Source of the DNA: Prorocentrum cordatum
Taxonomy: Eukaryota > Sar > Dinophyceae > Prorocentrales > Prorocentraceae
Assembly: GCA_963575745.1 (NCBI GenBank)
Contig: CAUYUJ010017648.1
Span: 62,001-126,000, forward strand
Direction: 5' to 3'
Length of the DNA: 64,000 bases
Shown: positions 21,620-32,170 of the stretch, one piece after another
How the letters are laid out: every line of letters begins with the position of its first letter
How positions within the stretch are numbered: the first letter of the stretch is position 1
Notes under the pieces: model-generated
Told to the model about the DNA's origin: nothing
The model's database searches: none
What the model saw: the letters and a program-made list of their open reading frames with translations, nothing else
Position numbers and translations under genes: made by a program

Positions 21620-22288
21620 ACATCTGTCTTCGAGGTGGGTGTGCACCGTCCTCCATGCGGCCTGCCAGAGTTCACCCGGGCGGAGTACGACGCATTCCGT
21701 CAGAGGACCGACGGAAAAGTCAATTTTGCAGCGATGGGAATGCTTGAATTCCGACGCCTCCGACACGAAGTTCTTCTTTGGAATCAATACTAGAGGCCCG
21801 TGTGTACAGAGGATCCTGGCAACCCCGAGGAGACCGTGCCGTCTGCGATGCACAGCATGTTCATCGCCACGGCTGAAGGTTCATCAGGCCTGGAAGACGT
21901 GGGCTTCTTTTCCATGCGACTTGAGAAGAAGGCAGAGAGTACTTTCATGGAAGGGTTTAGTGGAGTCTTCCTGGCTGCCCTGGACTCTGTGAACGGTTCG
22001 TGCTTCATCGGTACGAAGAGACTCTATCTCGACCATGGAAGAGGTTCAGGTGCAGGCGCTCTAGCCAAGCAGCATGGGTCCCCCAGCGGTTGGGATCAGG
22101 GACTCTTCGCTAGCTTTCTTAGTTTCATCAGCGCAGTCGATGCCAGTAGGGACACGTTGGTGGATGCTGCGGAGATTGCAGACGCGAAGGCTCACCGCCC
22201 AGCGCAGTTTGGCCCGACACTTGCAAGTCTGTGCACAAGCATTGTAAATGAAGATCCATTTCAAAAGGTTATGGGCTGCACGCCGTAG
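21620..22288 (+). pseudogene. Unidentified coding remnant after the retrogene
   Basis: In the same frame as the end of the retrogene remnant, two open stretches of balanced composition are separated by one TAG at 21791-21793. The first has EFTRAEYDAFRQRTDGKVNF. The second runs to the stop at 22286-22288 and contains EDVGFFSMRLEKKAESTFME and GWDQGLFASFLSFISAVDAS. No ATG begins the second stretch; the first internal one is at 21848. I do not recognise the family. It may be the rest of the same retroposed message or a separate insertion. A foldback element begins 18 bases further on. Confidence 0.35.
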
Positions 22289-22305
22289 TTACCAGGACTC
22301 GCGGG

Positions 22306-22400
22306 AGTGGAACGCTTGGCCCCCTGGCGGCGCCTCCGGCGCCGCCCCTGGCGCGCTCCGCGCGCCAGGGAGGGGGCCCAGCACAGATCCAAGGAAATAG
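22306..22400. mobile_element. Foldback element F1d
   Basis: Core GGCGGCGCCTCCGGCGCCGC and GCGCGCTCCGCGCGCCAGGG; the outer arms are eroded. Confidence 0.65.
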
Positions 22401-22927
22401 ACTCCCTCCCTTGGTGTCAAGCAGGGCGGCCTCCCCGCCCAGGCCTTTCTGCAAGGCGCAGCAGTGCAAAGGCAGAGAGGGGGGGAGCGAGCATAGTGAT
22501 CGTTTTCTGATGTATTGTTTTGCCGATCGGCGCGGGGCCTCGCACCCCCGCACCCCTCTTTCATGGAGCAGATCCTGGCTGTGTTGGGGCCTGCTTCAGG
22601 CAGGCGTCGCCCCTCCCCCATAGGACGCACTGTTGCAAGCAGTCGCATCCAGCAGAGGTCTGGAGCCAGACACCCCCCCCCTTCCGCCCAGTGTTGAAAC
22701 TGCACAAGAAACCGATCACACACTCCAGGACACTCGGGGGTGGATAGACCTCCTACCCTGATGCGTCGATTAGCGAATTCTTGACGCTTCGCGTATCCCC
22801 GCCAGCAAGCAATCCCCCTGGACCCAGCCCCACAGGCAGCGCTGGCGCGGCGCCAGAGATCACCTCCCTGGCAGGGTCCCCGCCATCTGGCGCGTGTTCT
22901 GGTGGCGACGACAGGCCAGATACTCCC

Positions 22928-23932
22928 ATGGCTGCCGACACAGACAGGTCTCAGGGTTCAGCGGACAACGACTCACGCATGGGCCACCATGACCCGCCCG
23001 ACGACCACAACGGTGAAGGCGCGGAAGACGGGCTCCCCCTTCACAAGATGGAGCCCGACTACGGAGAGGATGAACCCGCCCGTCCTCCCACGCCTTCCGA
23101 GTCGGCCCAGGAGGGTGATGATAGTCGCTCAGGCGGCGATGCCCCACAGCGAAGCCCGTCGGCGGGCAGCTCTGACACCAGCCGCGAGGACACCGCGACT
23201 TCAGTCGCAGAAGATACGCCCTACGCCGATCGCAGGAGGGCTCCAGCCCGAGACCCCGCGAGGCACGAGAGGACCAGCGACGGTGGCGGCTCGCGGTGCG
23301 TGCACTTTCCCGCGCCCACCCCGACGCCCCCTGAGCGGAGGCCCCATTACTCTCGCCATGCTGGCTCTTCGGAGCAGGACGCACTCAACCTGTTGTCCTG
23401 CCCTGATGGAGGCGGCCCAATGTACAAAGTCAGGCTGGGCACCGTCGAACTCGAACGTCCCGGCGAGACACCAGCCAGTCGCATACCCAGGCTTCAGTCG
23501 CATCTGGGAGCAGTCTTTTGCGCACTGTGGACAGCGAACACGCAGCGTACCCTGCTCCCTGGATGGAGGGCGCCCAAGTCCGACCCGAAACTACACATGC
23601 CCTCGGATATCAGCAACTTCCAAGAGGCCTGGAAGGACTGCGGGTACGACGCCTACGAGATGTACAGGAGGCTGGGCTACGATATCGACTGGAACAGGAT
23701 ACGTGCCAACTACCTGCGTCACTCCGAGACAGACGACAGGAGCAAAGGCGGCTATCGCCACACGGGCTGGCGCGACCGTGCGACAAGTTCCTGGGACACC
23801 TGGAGCAGTTGGCAGGGCGAGTGGAGCGACGGATGGCGCGAAGATCACTGGCAGGCGGGTGGCAAACGCGGCGGAGGTTACCCTGATGATCGGGATGATC
23901 GAGAGGAACAGAGACTCCGCTGGAGAGACTGA
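22928..23932 (+). CDS. Hypothetical acidic, Trp/Gly-rich protein
   Basis: 334 codons from the first in-frame ATG; the frame is open from 22748, after a stop at 22745. The N-terminal half is acidic and Pro/Ser-rich (probably disordered). A more ordered part around residues 150-260 contains ALNLLSCPDGGGPMYKVRLG and DAYEMYRRLGYDIDWNRIR. The tail is rich in Trp, Asp, Arg and Gly (SSWDTWSSWQGEWSDGW). A gag-like RNA-binding protein is possible, but no zinc knuckle or catalytic motif is seen. It lies in GOGAT intron 3 and is followed by 377-bp tandem repeats. High GC also opens other frames here, so coding status is moderate. Confidence 0.45.
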   Translation: MAADTDRSQGSADNDSRMGHHDPPDDHNGEGAEDGLPLHKMEPDYGEDEPARPPTPSESAQEGDDSRSGGDAPQRSPSAGSSDTSREDTATSVAEDTPYADRRRAPARDPARHERTSDGGGSRCVHFPAPTPTPPERRPHYSRHAGSSEQDALNLLSCPDGGGPMYKVRLGTVELERPGETPASRIPRLQSHLGAVFCALWTANTQRTLLPGWRAPKSDPKLHMPSDISNFQEAWKDCGYDAYEMYRRLGYDIDWNRIRANYLRHSETDDRSKGGYRHTGWRDRATSSWDTWSSWQGEWSDGWREDHWQAGGKRGGGYPDDRDDREEQRLRWRD

Positions 23933-24489
23933 ACTCCCTCTCGGCCCCTGCCGCGCCCCAGTGCCCGCGCCCCACCTGCGCTGCACAACGCGCCACCGCG
24001 GCCCTCGGCCGCTCTTTCCTTCAACCTGGGGCTGCACTACCTCCCCTCTGAACGGCACCCTCTCTCACCCTTGGACCTTGGGGTGCCGTTCGGTAGTGCC
24101 GTCTGCTCCCCGCGTGACACCGCGCGCGCAGACCAACTTGCCACTGGCATCGCTGCCTGTCTCCACCGGTGGCCGCCGCCCCCTTGCCGCTCGGCTCCCC
24201 CTTTCCTCGCCTCGGCTGCACTTCCTGAATTCCAGCGAGCGCTGCCCAGGCCGTGCCGTGGGCCCCTAATCGCGGCGCTCTGCCGCCCTCCACCCGTTAC
24301 GCGCACCTCCTGCCTTTGGATCCAGGTGCGCGCTTCGGCAATACCGTCCACCGCCTCTCCGCAGTGGACTCGCGGCCTCTGGCCCTACTGTAGATGTCTC
24401 ACCGCCAGGCCTTCCAGGCCTGTCAGTGGGCCACGGCTCGCCTGTCCACTGGCTTCCCCCTGGACTTTCTAACCGAACGAACGGCCTTC

Positions 24490-25500
24490 CGCCGCCACCC
24501 TGGACCTCTCAACAAGCAGCACGGCCTTCCGCCGGCACCCTGGATCCAAGTGGCTCTGAGGGACGCGTCTTGGGTACAAGCCGCTCTCGTCCCTCTGGTG
24601 CTTGACGACTCGGTTGGGTTGCGCTGAGTCACCTTAGATGTGCATACTCCTCGGGGTCTGCCGTGTATCGTGCTCTCGGCGCCCTTCCACTCGTCGGATC
24701 TAGGCTGTCGCATCTCAGTTGTGGAAGGTACTCTCGTCATCATGCTCCACACCCTGGATGCGCTTTCTTGCGTCGCGACCTGGTTCGCTGTCAGCTTTTT
24801 CCGTTGGGCTGTCCCCAGACAGCCTGTGGTACCCCCAGGCTCCCTGGATCGGTGACCTCGGGAACTCTCTATGCTGGACGGCTTTCCACACAAGCAGCAC
24901 GGCCTTCCGCCGTCACCCTGGATCCAGTGGCTCTGAGGGACGCGTCTTGGGTACAAGCCACTCTCGTCCCTCTGGTGCTTGACGACTCGGTTGGGTTGCG
25001 CTGAGTCACCTTAGATGTGCATACTCCTCGGGGTCTGCCGTGTATCGTGCTCTCTGCGCCCTTCCACTCGTCGGATCTGGGCTTTCGCATCTCAGTTGTG
25101 GAAGGTACTCGTGTCATCATGCTCCACACCCTGGATGCGCTTTCTTGCGTCACGACCTGGTTCGCTGTCAGCTTTTTCCGCTGGTCTGTCCCCAGACAGC
25201 CTGTGGTACCCGTCAGGCTCCCTGGATCGGTGTCCTCGGGAACTCTCAATGCTGGACGGCCTCCCACCGTGACCCTGGATCAGTGGCCTTGAGGGACTTG
25301 CCTGGGTATACGCGGTCTCGTCCCGCTTGTGCTCTCCGACTCGTTCTGGACAGCACTGAGACACTCTGATGTGCACACGCCGCGTTTCGATCGTGTTGCG
25401 TGCATCAGGCGCCCTTCCACCCGCCGGGTCTGGGCTGAAGCATCTCGGTGTCGAAGTTTCTCGGAACATTTTCACACTTTGATGCCGTTCTGGCGTCGCG
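24490..25500. repeat. ~377-bp tandem repeat
   Basis: Two closely similar copies (period 377-378; for example CTGAGTCACCTTAGATGTGC at 24624 and 25001) and a third diverged copy. Each contains ACAAGCAGCACGGCCTTCCG, GACGCGTCTTGGGTACAAGC and GTCCCCAGACAGCCTGTGGT. It lies just after the 22928-23932 open frame and may belong to the same element. Confidence 0.88.
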
Positions 25501-26149
25501 GCTCGCTGCCGCCGTCGGGATCCCCGCTGGACTTACGTCCCCAGTCGTCTGTGCTACTTGTCAGGCTTGGGTCGACGTCCTCGGGTACGTTCCTCTCGTT
25601 CGCACCTGGACGTTGGGACGTCTCGCGCCATTTTGGCTGCGCTTGGTCTCCTCGGTGCCTACTTCAGGCCCGTTGGCCGCACCGCTGCATGCCCTTTCAG
25701 GGGCTGCCTCTGGCTCCTGGATTGCCTTGGCTCCGCCGCCCTGGACGCTGTCGTGAGCCGCCTGATCCGCGGCCCCGCGCGCGTTTGGTAATTTAGTCGC
25801 GTCCGCGGCCCGTTCGCGACCTCCCGCCGCTGGCGCTTCCGCCTGCGGCTGTAAAAAAATATCCCCGCCAGCCCATCCAGTAACGATGCCCAGGCGAATG
25901 GAGATGATCAGGGAAGTGAGGGAGCATACAGAGTAACAAAGGGCTGGGGAGCCCGTCTTACCCAAGACGGCGAGGATGGAGGAGGAATCGGAGGAGGATG
26001 AGGAGGAGGAGGAACTGAAGGAGGAGGAGGGGGAGCGGGAGGAGGGAGGAGGGAGGAGGAGCAACAGGCGGATGATGATGATGAGGAGGAGGAGGAGCAG
26101 GACGAGAATGAGGAGGAGGAGGAGGAGGAAAAGGGCGAGCAGAATGGCC
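25501..26149. repeat. Spacer with (GGA)n purine tract
   Basis: 25975-26140 is an AGG/GGA-rich tract. Nothing else is recognisable. Confidence 0.7.
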
Positions 26150-26830
26150 AGAGGCCTCTTGGATGCCTCTCGGAGTCTCTTCGGATGTCTCTTGGGAGCG
26201 TCCTGAATGCCTCTTAGGGCGTCTTGGGAGCGTCTTGGCGGTCCCGGGGGCCTCTTGGGGCGTCTTGGGTGCCTCGGGGAGCCTCTTGGGGACCTCTTGG
26301 GGCCATCTTGGGGCCATCTTGGGGCCATCTTGGCGCCATCTTGGCGCCTCTTGGGGCCTCCTGGGCGCCTCTTGGGGCCATCTTGGAGGCGATCGATCAA
26401 AGAAGAGGGTGGGGTTAATTCGCCCTGCCCCTCTAGATCCTCTAAAATCGCCTCTTGGGCTCATCTTGAGGCGCTCTTGGAGCGCTCTTGGGCGCTCTTG
26501 GGGCCGTCTTGAGGCTCTCTTGGGCCCCTCTTGGGGCTATCTTGGGCCCTCTTGGAGCCATCTTCAGGCCTCGGAAGGCCATCGGAAGCGAAAAGGCGAG
26601 AAAGCAACATTCATTCGTTTTCTTTTGGTTTTTGAAGGATTTTGGCCTCTTGGGGGGTCTCTTTGGAAGTCTCGGAGGCCTCTTGGAGTCGTCTTGGGGC
26701 GATCTTGGGGCCTCTTGGAGCATCTGGGGAGCCATCTTCAGGCATCTTGAGCTATCTCGAGGCAGGCATCTTGGAGGTCGTCTTGGCCTCTCCGAGGCCC
26801 TCTTGGAGCCGTCTTAGGCCATCTTGGACG
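26150..26830. repeat. CTTGGGGCC-type degenerate tract 3
   Basis: Includes several near-perfect CTTGGGGCCATCTTGGGGC units around 26290-26400. Same orientation as tracts 1 and 2. Confidence 0.85.
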
Positions 26831-26969
26831 CTCCAACGCGTCGCGGAACCCCCCGTCCAGGTCCAGGGGAGGGGGTTAGGGGGAGAGGTAAACCCCTCCC
26901 CGAAGGGGAAGGAGGGAAGATGGAAGAGGAAACTCCCTAAACCACCTACGCCCAGAGGGCTGGTGGGAT

Positions 26970-27085
26970 TGGTCGTTTTCGGTTCTCGAGAGGGCGTCGC
27001 GGCCGTCATTGTTGCTGCTCCAGGTCCGTCAGTTTCGGCCCTAGGCTGTTTTCGCTAAAGGGAGGTTTACCAAAGGGAGGTTTGT
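26970..27085. repeat. Dispersed repeat shared with 34238-34370
   Basis: Both contain TTTTCGG(T/C)TCTCGAGAGGGC, GGCCGTCATT and a final GGG(A/G)GGT(T/C)TGTCC. Confidence 0.65.
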
Positions 27086-27559
27086 CCACCGCCGAGACAC
27101 CTGGAAGTGTGCACGATGCGCTCCGCAACTGGCAGCTGTCGCCGGCGCGCACTGCGACCTCCCGTCCGGTTGTGGCCACGTCCGCCGCTGCGCTCCCTGC
27201 AGAGGCCGAGGAAGCTGCTCACGCCGTCGCGGGCGCGTTCCAGCGCCCCCGGAGGCGCTCTCCGGGCGTCCCCGGGCGCTCTCCGAGCGTTCCCCTGGAG
27301 CGCTCGGAGGCCGCTGCGGCGCCCGCGGTGCAGCCTCCGGGCCCGCGGGCTCTCCGAGATGCCCGGCTTATCCCCCTCCGGCTCTATCCTCAGCCTGCCT
27401 TCATCTTCCGAGCAGTTTCTTTGGGCGGAGGGCAGAGGGTGAGGTCTGAAATGTCGTTTCGATGGATTTCCGAGGCTTGAATCTGCAAGAGGGGAATCAC
27501 AAGACGGATTAATTGTCGAGGTGCAAAAGCCCATTTGGATTTCACCCTGAGCCCTCCAC

Positions 27560-27710
27560 CCTAAGAAAATGCTCAGATATTTCTCCTCCTCCGCCTCCTT
27601 CCTCCTCCTCCTGCTTTCTTCACCCTGCCTTTTTACCCTGCTGGGATCGATTGTGAAGGCCTTGCGGCCAGTGCCGCGGACCCTGAAGGATGACGACGAC
27701 GACGACGAGA

Positions 27711-27745
<35 letters not shown>

Positions 27746-27750
27746 TGCCC
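27560..27750. repeat. Pyrimidine tract and (GAC)n microsatellite
   Basis: CTCCTC run at 27585-27615, and GACGACGAC at 27687-27745. From 27086 to 28115 there is no other gene apart from R3-like repeats. Confidence 0.85.
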
Positions 27751-28115
27751 GACTGTCTTCATCTTGCTTGCACCTTGCTTGGGGCCGCCACCTCTTCCCG
27801 AGCCGTGCTGTTGGAAGGCCCCGGGGGCCGAGAGGGGGGCCTTGGTGGTTCCATTGGAGGTAGCGTGCCCAGCGTTGAGGACATGATGACGCCTGAGGTC
27901 GCCATGCAGGCAGACCCGCCATGGGGGAAGCAGGTCTTGAGGGAAGCGGGCCCCGAGGTGTTGCACACTTTTCGGGCTCCTGGGGCCCTCTGCAGGGGCC
28001 CTGGGAGTGTCGGAGAACGACTCGGGAGGCAGACCTCGTGCTGGGGGAAGGCTCCGGTCCAGGACCCGTGTGTTTTTGGGACCCGCTTCCCCCATGCGAA
28101 GAGGTTGCCATGAAG

Positions 28116-28195
28116 GAACGTTTGTGTTCTCGGCCGCATCGGAGGCCTGGGAGAAGACGCCGTTCATCACCGACAAGATGAAAGACTTCTACAAG
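28116..28195 (+). CDS. GOGAT: GOGAT exon D (EAW exon)
   Basis: Two bases complete the split Arg codon; the exon then reads TFVFSAASEAWEKTPF and ITDKMKDFYK. This fits the family segment (M/I)PEAWxNxxxMDPxxxxFYEY. The acceptor is CCATGAAG before G, and the donor is GC after AAG. Length and phase fit exons C and E: the FYK end plus VQ at the start of exon E exactly fills the family spacing to MEPWDGPA. The firm part is EAW...DFYK. The first ten codons, and so the exact acceptor, are less certain because GCATCGGAG at 28136-28144 is an alternative. Confidence 0.72.
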
Positions 28196-28224
28196 GCGCG
28201 GGGGCGGATGGCGAGGGTGGCGCA

Positions 28225-28732
28225 GCTCCACCAGCTCCTGTTCATCCTCTTCCATCTCCTCGTGCCCCTCCTCTTCCACCTCCTGCTCCTTCTTTTTCGT
28301 CTCCTCCGCCTGCTCCCCCGCATCCCTCCCTCCATCCCGTCCCTCATTACCCCCTTCACCTCCTCCTCCTCCTCCTCTTTCTCCTCCTCCTCCTCCTCTT
28401 CCTCCTTCTCCTCCTCTCTCTTCTGTGCCCTCCTCCGTCTCCCTGCTCCTCCCAGTTTGCCTCATACAAAAATTGTTTTCCCATGCGCTGGTTTCTCGAA
28501 CGGATCGGTCTCGATGTTCCAAGATTGCGTGCTCGCTGCAGGGTTGGCCTTCTCTCAGGACAGGCGTTTTGCTCCCGTCGTTCAGAGAGGCGCTCTTGCC
28601 CCGTGGGAGGGATGTTTCCTCGTCGTTGTCGCCCCCCCCTCCTTTCCCCTCCCCCGCCTTCCCCTGGTCCTTCTGCTCATCCAGCTCCTCCTGCTCCCGC
28701 TGCGATTCCTCCTCCTCCTCCTCCTCATCATC

Positions 28733-28764
<32 letters not shown>

Positions 28765-28855
28765 CATCAGCATCATCATCATCATCATCATCAGCATCAT
28801 CATCATCATCATCATCAGCATCATCATCATCATCATCATCAGCATCACCCGTCCC
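28225..28855. repeat. Pyrimidine tract and (CAT)n microsatellite
   Basis: CTC/TCC-rich 28225-28435; CATCATCAT in four 30-bp higher-order units at 28715-28850, each ending in CAG. Confidence 0.9.
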
Positions 28856-28859
28856 CTTC

Positions 28860-30290
28860 CCCGTCCTGCTCGCTCTCCGCCCGCCCCCCTCTCCCTTCGT
28901 GCCCGCTCGCGCCCGAGCCCCCGCGCCTTGAGGGGCCCACCTGTGAGCGCAGGCACGCGCGCCCGTATATAGCCGCTGCGTCTCGTCGGTGTGGCCTGGC
29001 CGTGCGGGGCCAGCTGCGAGTCGACCGCTGCGCCTCGACGCCGAGAGCTCACCCGGCTGCGGCCCCGAGCCGATGCCGACCCGGCGATCCGAGGTGGCCC
29101 AAGTCTTGCACGGCGCCGTCGTGCATATCTCGGCCTGTCCCGTGCGAGCTCTGTGTCGATCCCGTGCCGATGCAGCCCGCTCCGACTCGATGTTGAAGGA
29201 TCGATTTATGTGATTTAAGGATGCAGTCGGGGCCCTGAAGAAGGAACCCTGTTCGTTGGGGAGGGGCTCGGTGTTCCTTGATTGTTCTGAAGTTGGCCTG
29301 AGGTGTCCCATGGGAAATCGAAGTTCAACGTATGGGAGAAAGGGGCCTCGTTCCTTATTTAGGGTTCCTTAGGTCAACGCCCCGACTGTATTGAATGAGC
29401 CTTTGGCGTGTGCCATCTGAATTTCCAAATTCCTACGGTTCTGAAAGGGGCCTTCGGATGCCTCGCGACGTGCGAGTTCCAGACGGCGTGCGGCAGAACA
29501 GCGCGAAGAAAGTGAGAGTCAGCGATTTCAGCGTGGTGAAGATACCATAGCGAAAACGAACAATCCCGCGAATGTTCCTATTGAGGGGTACCGATCGGGA
29601 ATTGTGAAGACAAGGTGTGTTGGTCAGCGTAGACCCCTACACCGTGAGTTATTGTTCTACAGTGATGTCGATTTGTATGTTGTGGAGGCCATGCGGTACG
29701 CTGTATTTTGTAAGTTTTGCGGTGTGAGTTGTGTGGTGCACGCTGTGTAATGCAAGCTATTGGTTGTTATATTGTGATTAACGAATCATGGACCCCCGCG
29801 GGGCTGATGGATAGACCCCTCGGGGCGCGACACATTTTTTAATCACGCGCGTCAGGGTTCGGAGTGCTCGGGGAACCACCGCGCCGCGGATGATGGCAAA
29901 CGGCACGAACGACGAGGAAGAGGAAAAGGATGAGGAGGAGGAGGCAGCCGAAAAACAACCGAGCTGGCGTTTGCGGGAACTCCAGGGTTAGGAGCCCGCT
30001 TCTTTCAGGGCCCGTTCCTGTCGCAGCGACGGGAGGTCCGATCGAATTCGAACAAACAAACAAAGCGACGGTGGCGGCGCCGACGGCACTACATCTGCTG
30101 CCCTTGCCTCCCGCCCATCCCCGCTCCCGTATTCCTTGCTGCTCCTGTCGCTTTCTCGCTGACGGCCGGGCGTCGGCGCGTCGGCGCTAGTCACCGGCGC
30201 CGCCGCGTTGAGTTTCAAGTTGGCGGGCGCCACCCCGCGCTTCGCCTCAACAGGGAAACCCTTTTTCCGAATCGCACGAGTCGCATTGAT
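28860..30290. other. No gene seen
   Basis: GC-rich to 29215, then ordinary sequence. The motif GTGTGGTGCA-type repeats begin weakly at 29640-29770. Confidence 0.5.
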
Positions 30291-30299
30291 TTGTTACTC

Positions 30300-31285
30300 A
30301 CAAGCTGGCATTCATGTATATAGGATGTGGAGTGTGCGCTACGTGGTGCAAAAGATACACGATGTGTATCATCGTGTTTGTGATACACGCTGTGCAATCC
30401 ATGTTGTGTTCGACGTGTGCTGTTAGCTCAAGCGCGTGACATGTAGTGGGTGGTATACGTGATGTGAGCCACGCCGTGGCGGTCAAGCAGTGCAAGGTGT
30501 GTGGTGCAAGCCAGGTTGTGCATGCTGTGCCGTGTGAGGTGTGTGGTGTGTGATATGCGCTGCAGCCTACCTGGCGCACGCTGCGCGGTGCAAGCCGCAC
30601 GCTGTAAACCATACGGCGCCAGCGCACGGGGCGCCCACGGGGCGCCCACGGAACGTGCAGCGCCGCCAGCGAGGCGACCGCCTGGAGCACCGACCCGGCG
30701 CAGATGGGGCACTGCCGGCGCCCGCGGGCGGGCGCGGGCGATCACGCGGCGAGGCCGCGGGGAACCCGCCCGGCGCCCGCGAGGCGCCCGCGAGGCGCCC
30801 GCGAGGGGGCACGGCCGCCAGCGCGGCGATGCCACGGAAGCCGACCCAGCGCAAGGGGCGGCCATCTCGGCACCCTCGGCCGGGCACGGGCGCCAGCACG
30901 GCGACAGCCAGGGAAAATTTGTTCCCAGTTGCTCAAGACAGCCAAGCCACAAGCCCAACGTGCAAACACCGTACTGGGACAGGGCTTCGCGATCTCGTCA
31001 ATCCTGGCCAGCCTATTGCACCACCGTCTGTTTGTATCGCATCGCCGTCATTGTAGATCATACATCACACAATTTTGCAACACAGGTCACACTACATAAC
31101 TGACACAACATCGCTTATGCCAAATAGCTTGCACCACATAGTTCGCACCCCATACACCACCGAACCTGCACCACATATATTGAACCGCCGTGCTCACACC
31201 TCATAGTTTGCACTCTATTGTTTGGGCCTTGTAGCTTACGCCACATGTTTTGCACCACGCATCGTACACATGCACTGTGTAGCCA
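30300..31285. repeat. Inverted pair of degenerate GTGGTGCAAGC arrays
   Basis: The left arm (30300-30610) has many (T)GTG(G/T)TGCAAGC-like units. The right arm (31070-31280) has the reverse complement, GCTTGCACCACA. The centre (30610-30960) is GC-rich with GGCGCCC(A/G)CG repeats. Confidence 0.6.
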
Positions 31286-31515
31286 CTCGCTGCTTGCAGG
31301 GCCACCCAGGCGAGCATGCTGCTGTGTGTGTGTCCACGCGTAGATGTTATGGCTGGTTTGCTCTTCCCATTGTATGTTATTCCTCTTATCTTCATTATGA
31401 TCATTGTTTGTCTGATTGCTCTCGTGCCAAGTCCAGCAAGTTTGGTCGAACGTCGGGACACGGGCGCGCATCACCGCCGGCGGCCGGGCGGCGATCGAGC
31501 GAGGGGCGGCGACAG

Positions 31516-31585
31516 GTGCAGGCCGCGGTCATGGAGCCCTGGGACGGGCCCGCGCTGCTGTGCTACACCGACAGCAACACGGCAG
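31516..31585 (+). CDS. GOGAT: GOGAT exon E (MEPWDGPA exon)
   Basis: The exon encodes VQAA followed by VMEPWDGPALLCYTDSNT, then Ala and the first base of a Gly codon. MEPWDGPA is a signature of the glutamate synthase amidotransferase domain. The acceptor is GGCGACAG before GTG. The GC donor after ACGGCAG gives phase 1, and joining to exon F restores TAGACLDRNG with the spacing of the family's (F/S)DGxxxGAxLDRNG. A (CTC)n tract of about 145 bp begins 11 bases into the next intron. Confidence 0.87.
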
Positions 31586-31595
31586 GCCGCCACCG

Positions 31596-31742
31596 GAGAC
31601 GCCTCCTCCTCCTCCTCCCCCTCCTCCTCCTCCTCCTCGTCCTCCTCCTCCTCCTCCTCCTCCTCCTCCTCCTCCTCCTCCTCCTCCCCCTCCCCCTCCT
31701 CCTCCTTCTCCCCCCTTCTCCCCCACCTCCTCCTCCTCCTTC
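31596..31742. repeat. (CTC)n pyrimidine tract
   Basis: CTC units with few interruptions, right after the donor of GOGAT exon E. Confidence 0.95.
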
Positions 31743-31782
31743 TCGTCAGACGGCGCCAGAGATCAGCCACGCGCAGAGGGGG

Positions 31783-31932
31783 TCTGGGGGAGGGGAGGGG
31801 GCTTCTTAGAGAAGCACCCCTGCCTCTTAGGAGGCGCGGGCCTTGTGTATAGTAGTCTATAGAGGTAGTGCCGGCGCCTTCCAAGAAGCAGCCTCCTTCT
31901 AACAAGCCTTCCCCCCTCCCTCTACCCCAGTG
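31783..31932. mobile_element. Foldback element F4c
   Basis: GGCTTCTTAGAGAAGCACCC, CTCTTAGGAGGCGCGGGCCT, then GCGCCTTCCAAGAAGCAGCC and a C-rich edge. Third copy of the F4 hairpin, in GOGAT intron 5. Confidence 0.7.
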
Positions 31933-31954
31933 CGCGCGCAGCCGAGGAGAAGGA

Positions 31955-32170
31955 TGTTGGGGGCAACGATAGGGGGGTAGACAAGGGAAGCTGCTATCGA
32001 CGATGCATCGACGATGCGTCATCGATGTCATGGCGATGTTTCGACGATGTATAGGCGATACGTGGAGTAGTCTGCATCGACAGGGCATCGACGACACATG
32101 GGCGATGTATCGGCCATTCGAGGTCGATGCATCTCCCCTGCATGCCTGACCGTCAGCCTGACCCCCCCTA
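31955..32170. mobile_element. F5-related palindromic element
   Basis: GCATCGACGATG-type repeats between GATAGGGGGGTAGACA and TGACCCCCCCTATCTGTCCC, which are roughly inverted. A shorter relative may lie at 10715-10845. Confidence 0.5.

Noticed and set aside
22902-24269. 455-codon frame overlapping the 22928-23932 frame
   Set aside because: Arg/Thr/Pro-rich shadow in another phase.
25624-25645. GCCATTTTGGCT, part of the spliced leader
   Set aside because: Only 12 bases match and the flanks do not, so it is probably chance.
27620-29311. 563-codon - strand frame
   Set aside because: Asp/Glu runs from CAT, GAC and CTC microsatellites, and it overlaps GOGAT exon D on the other strand.
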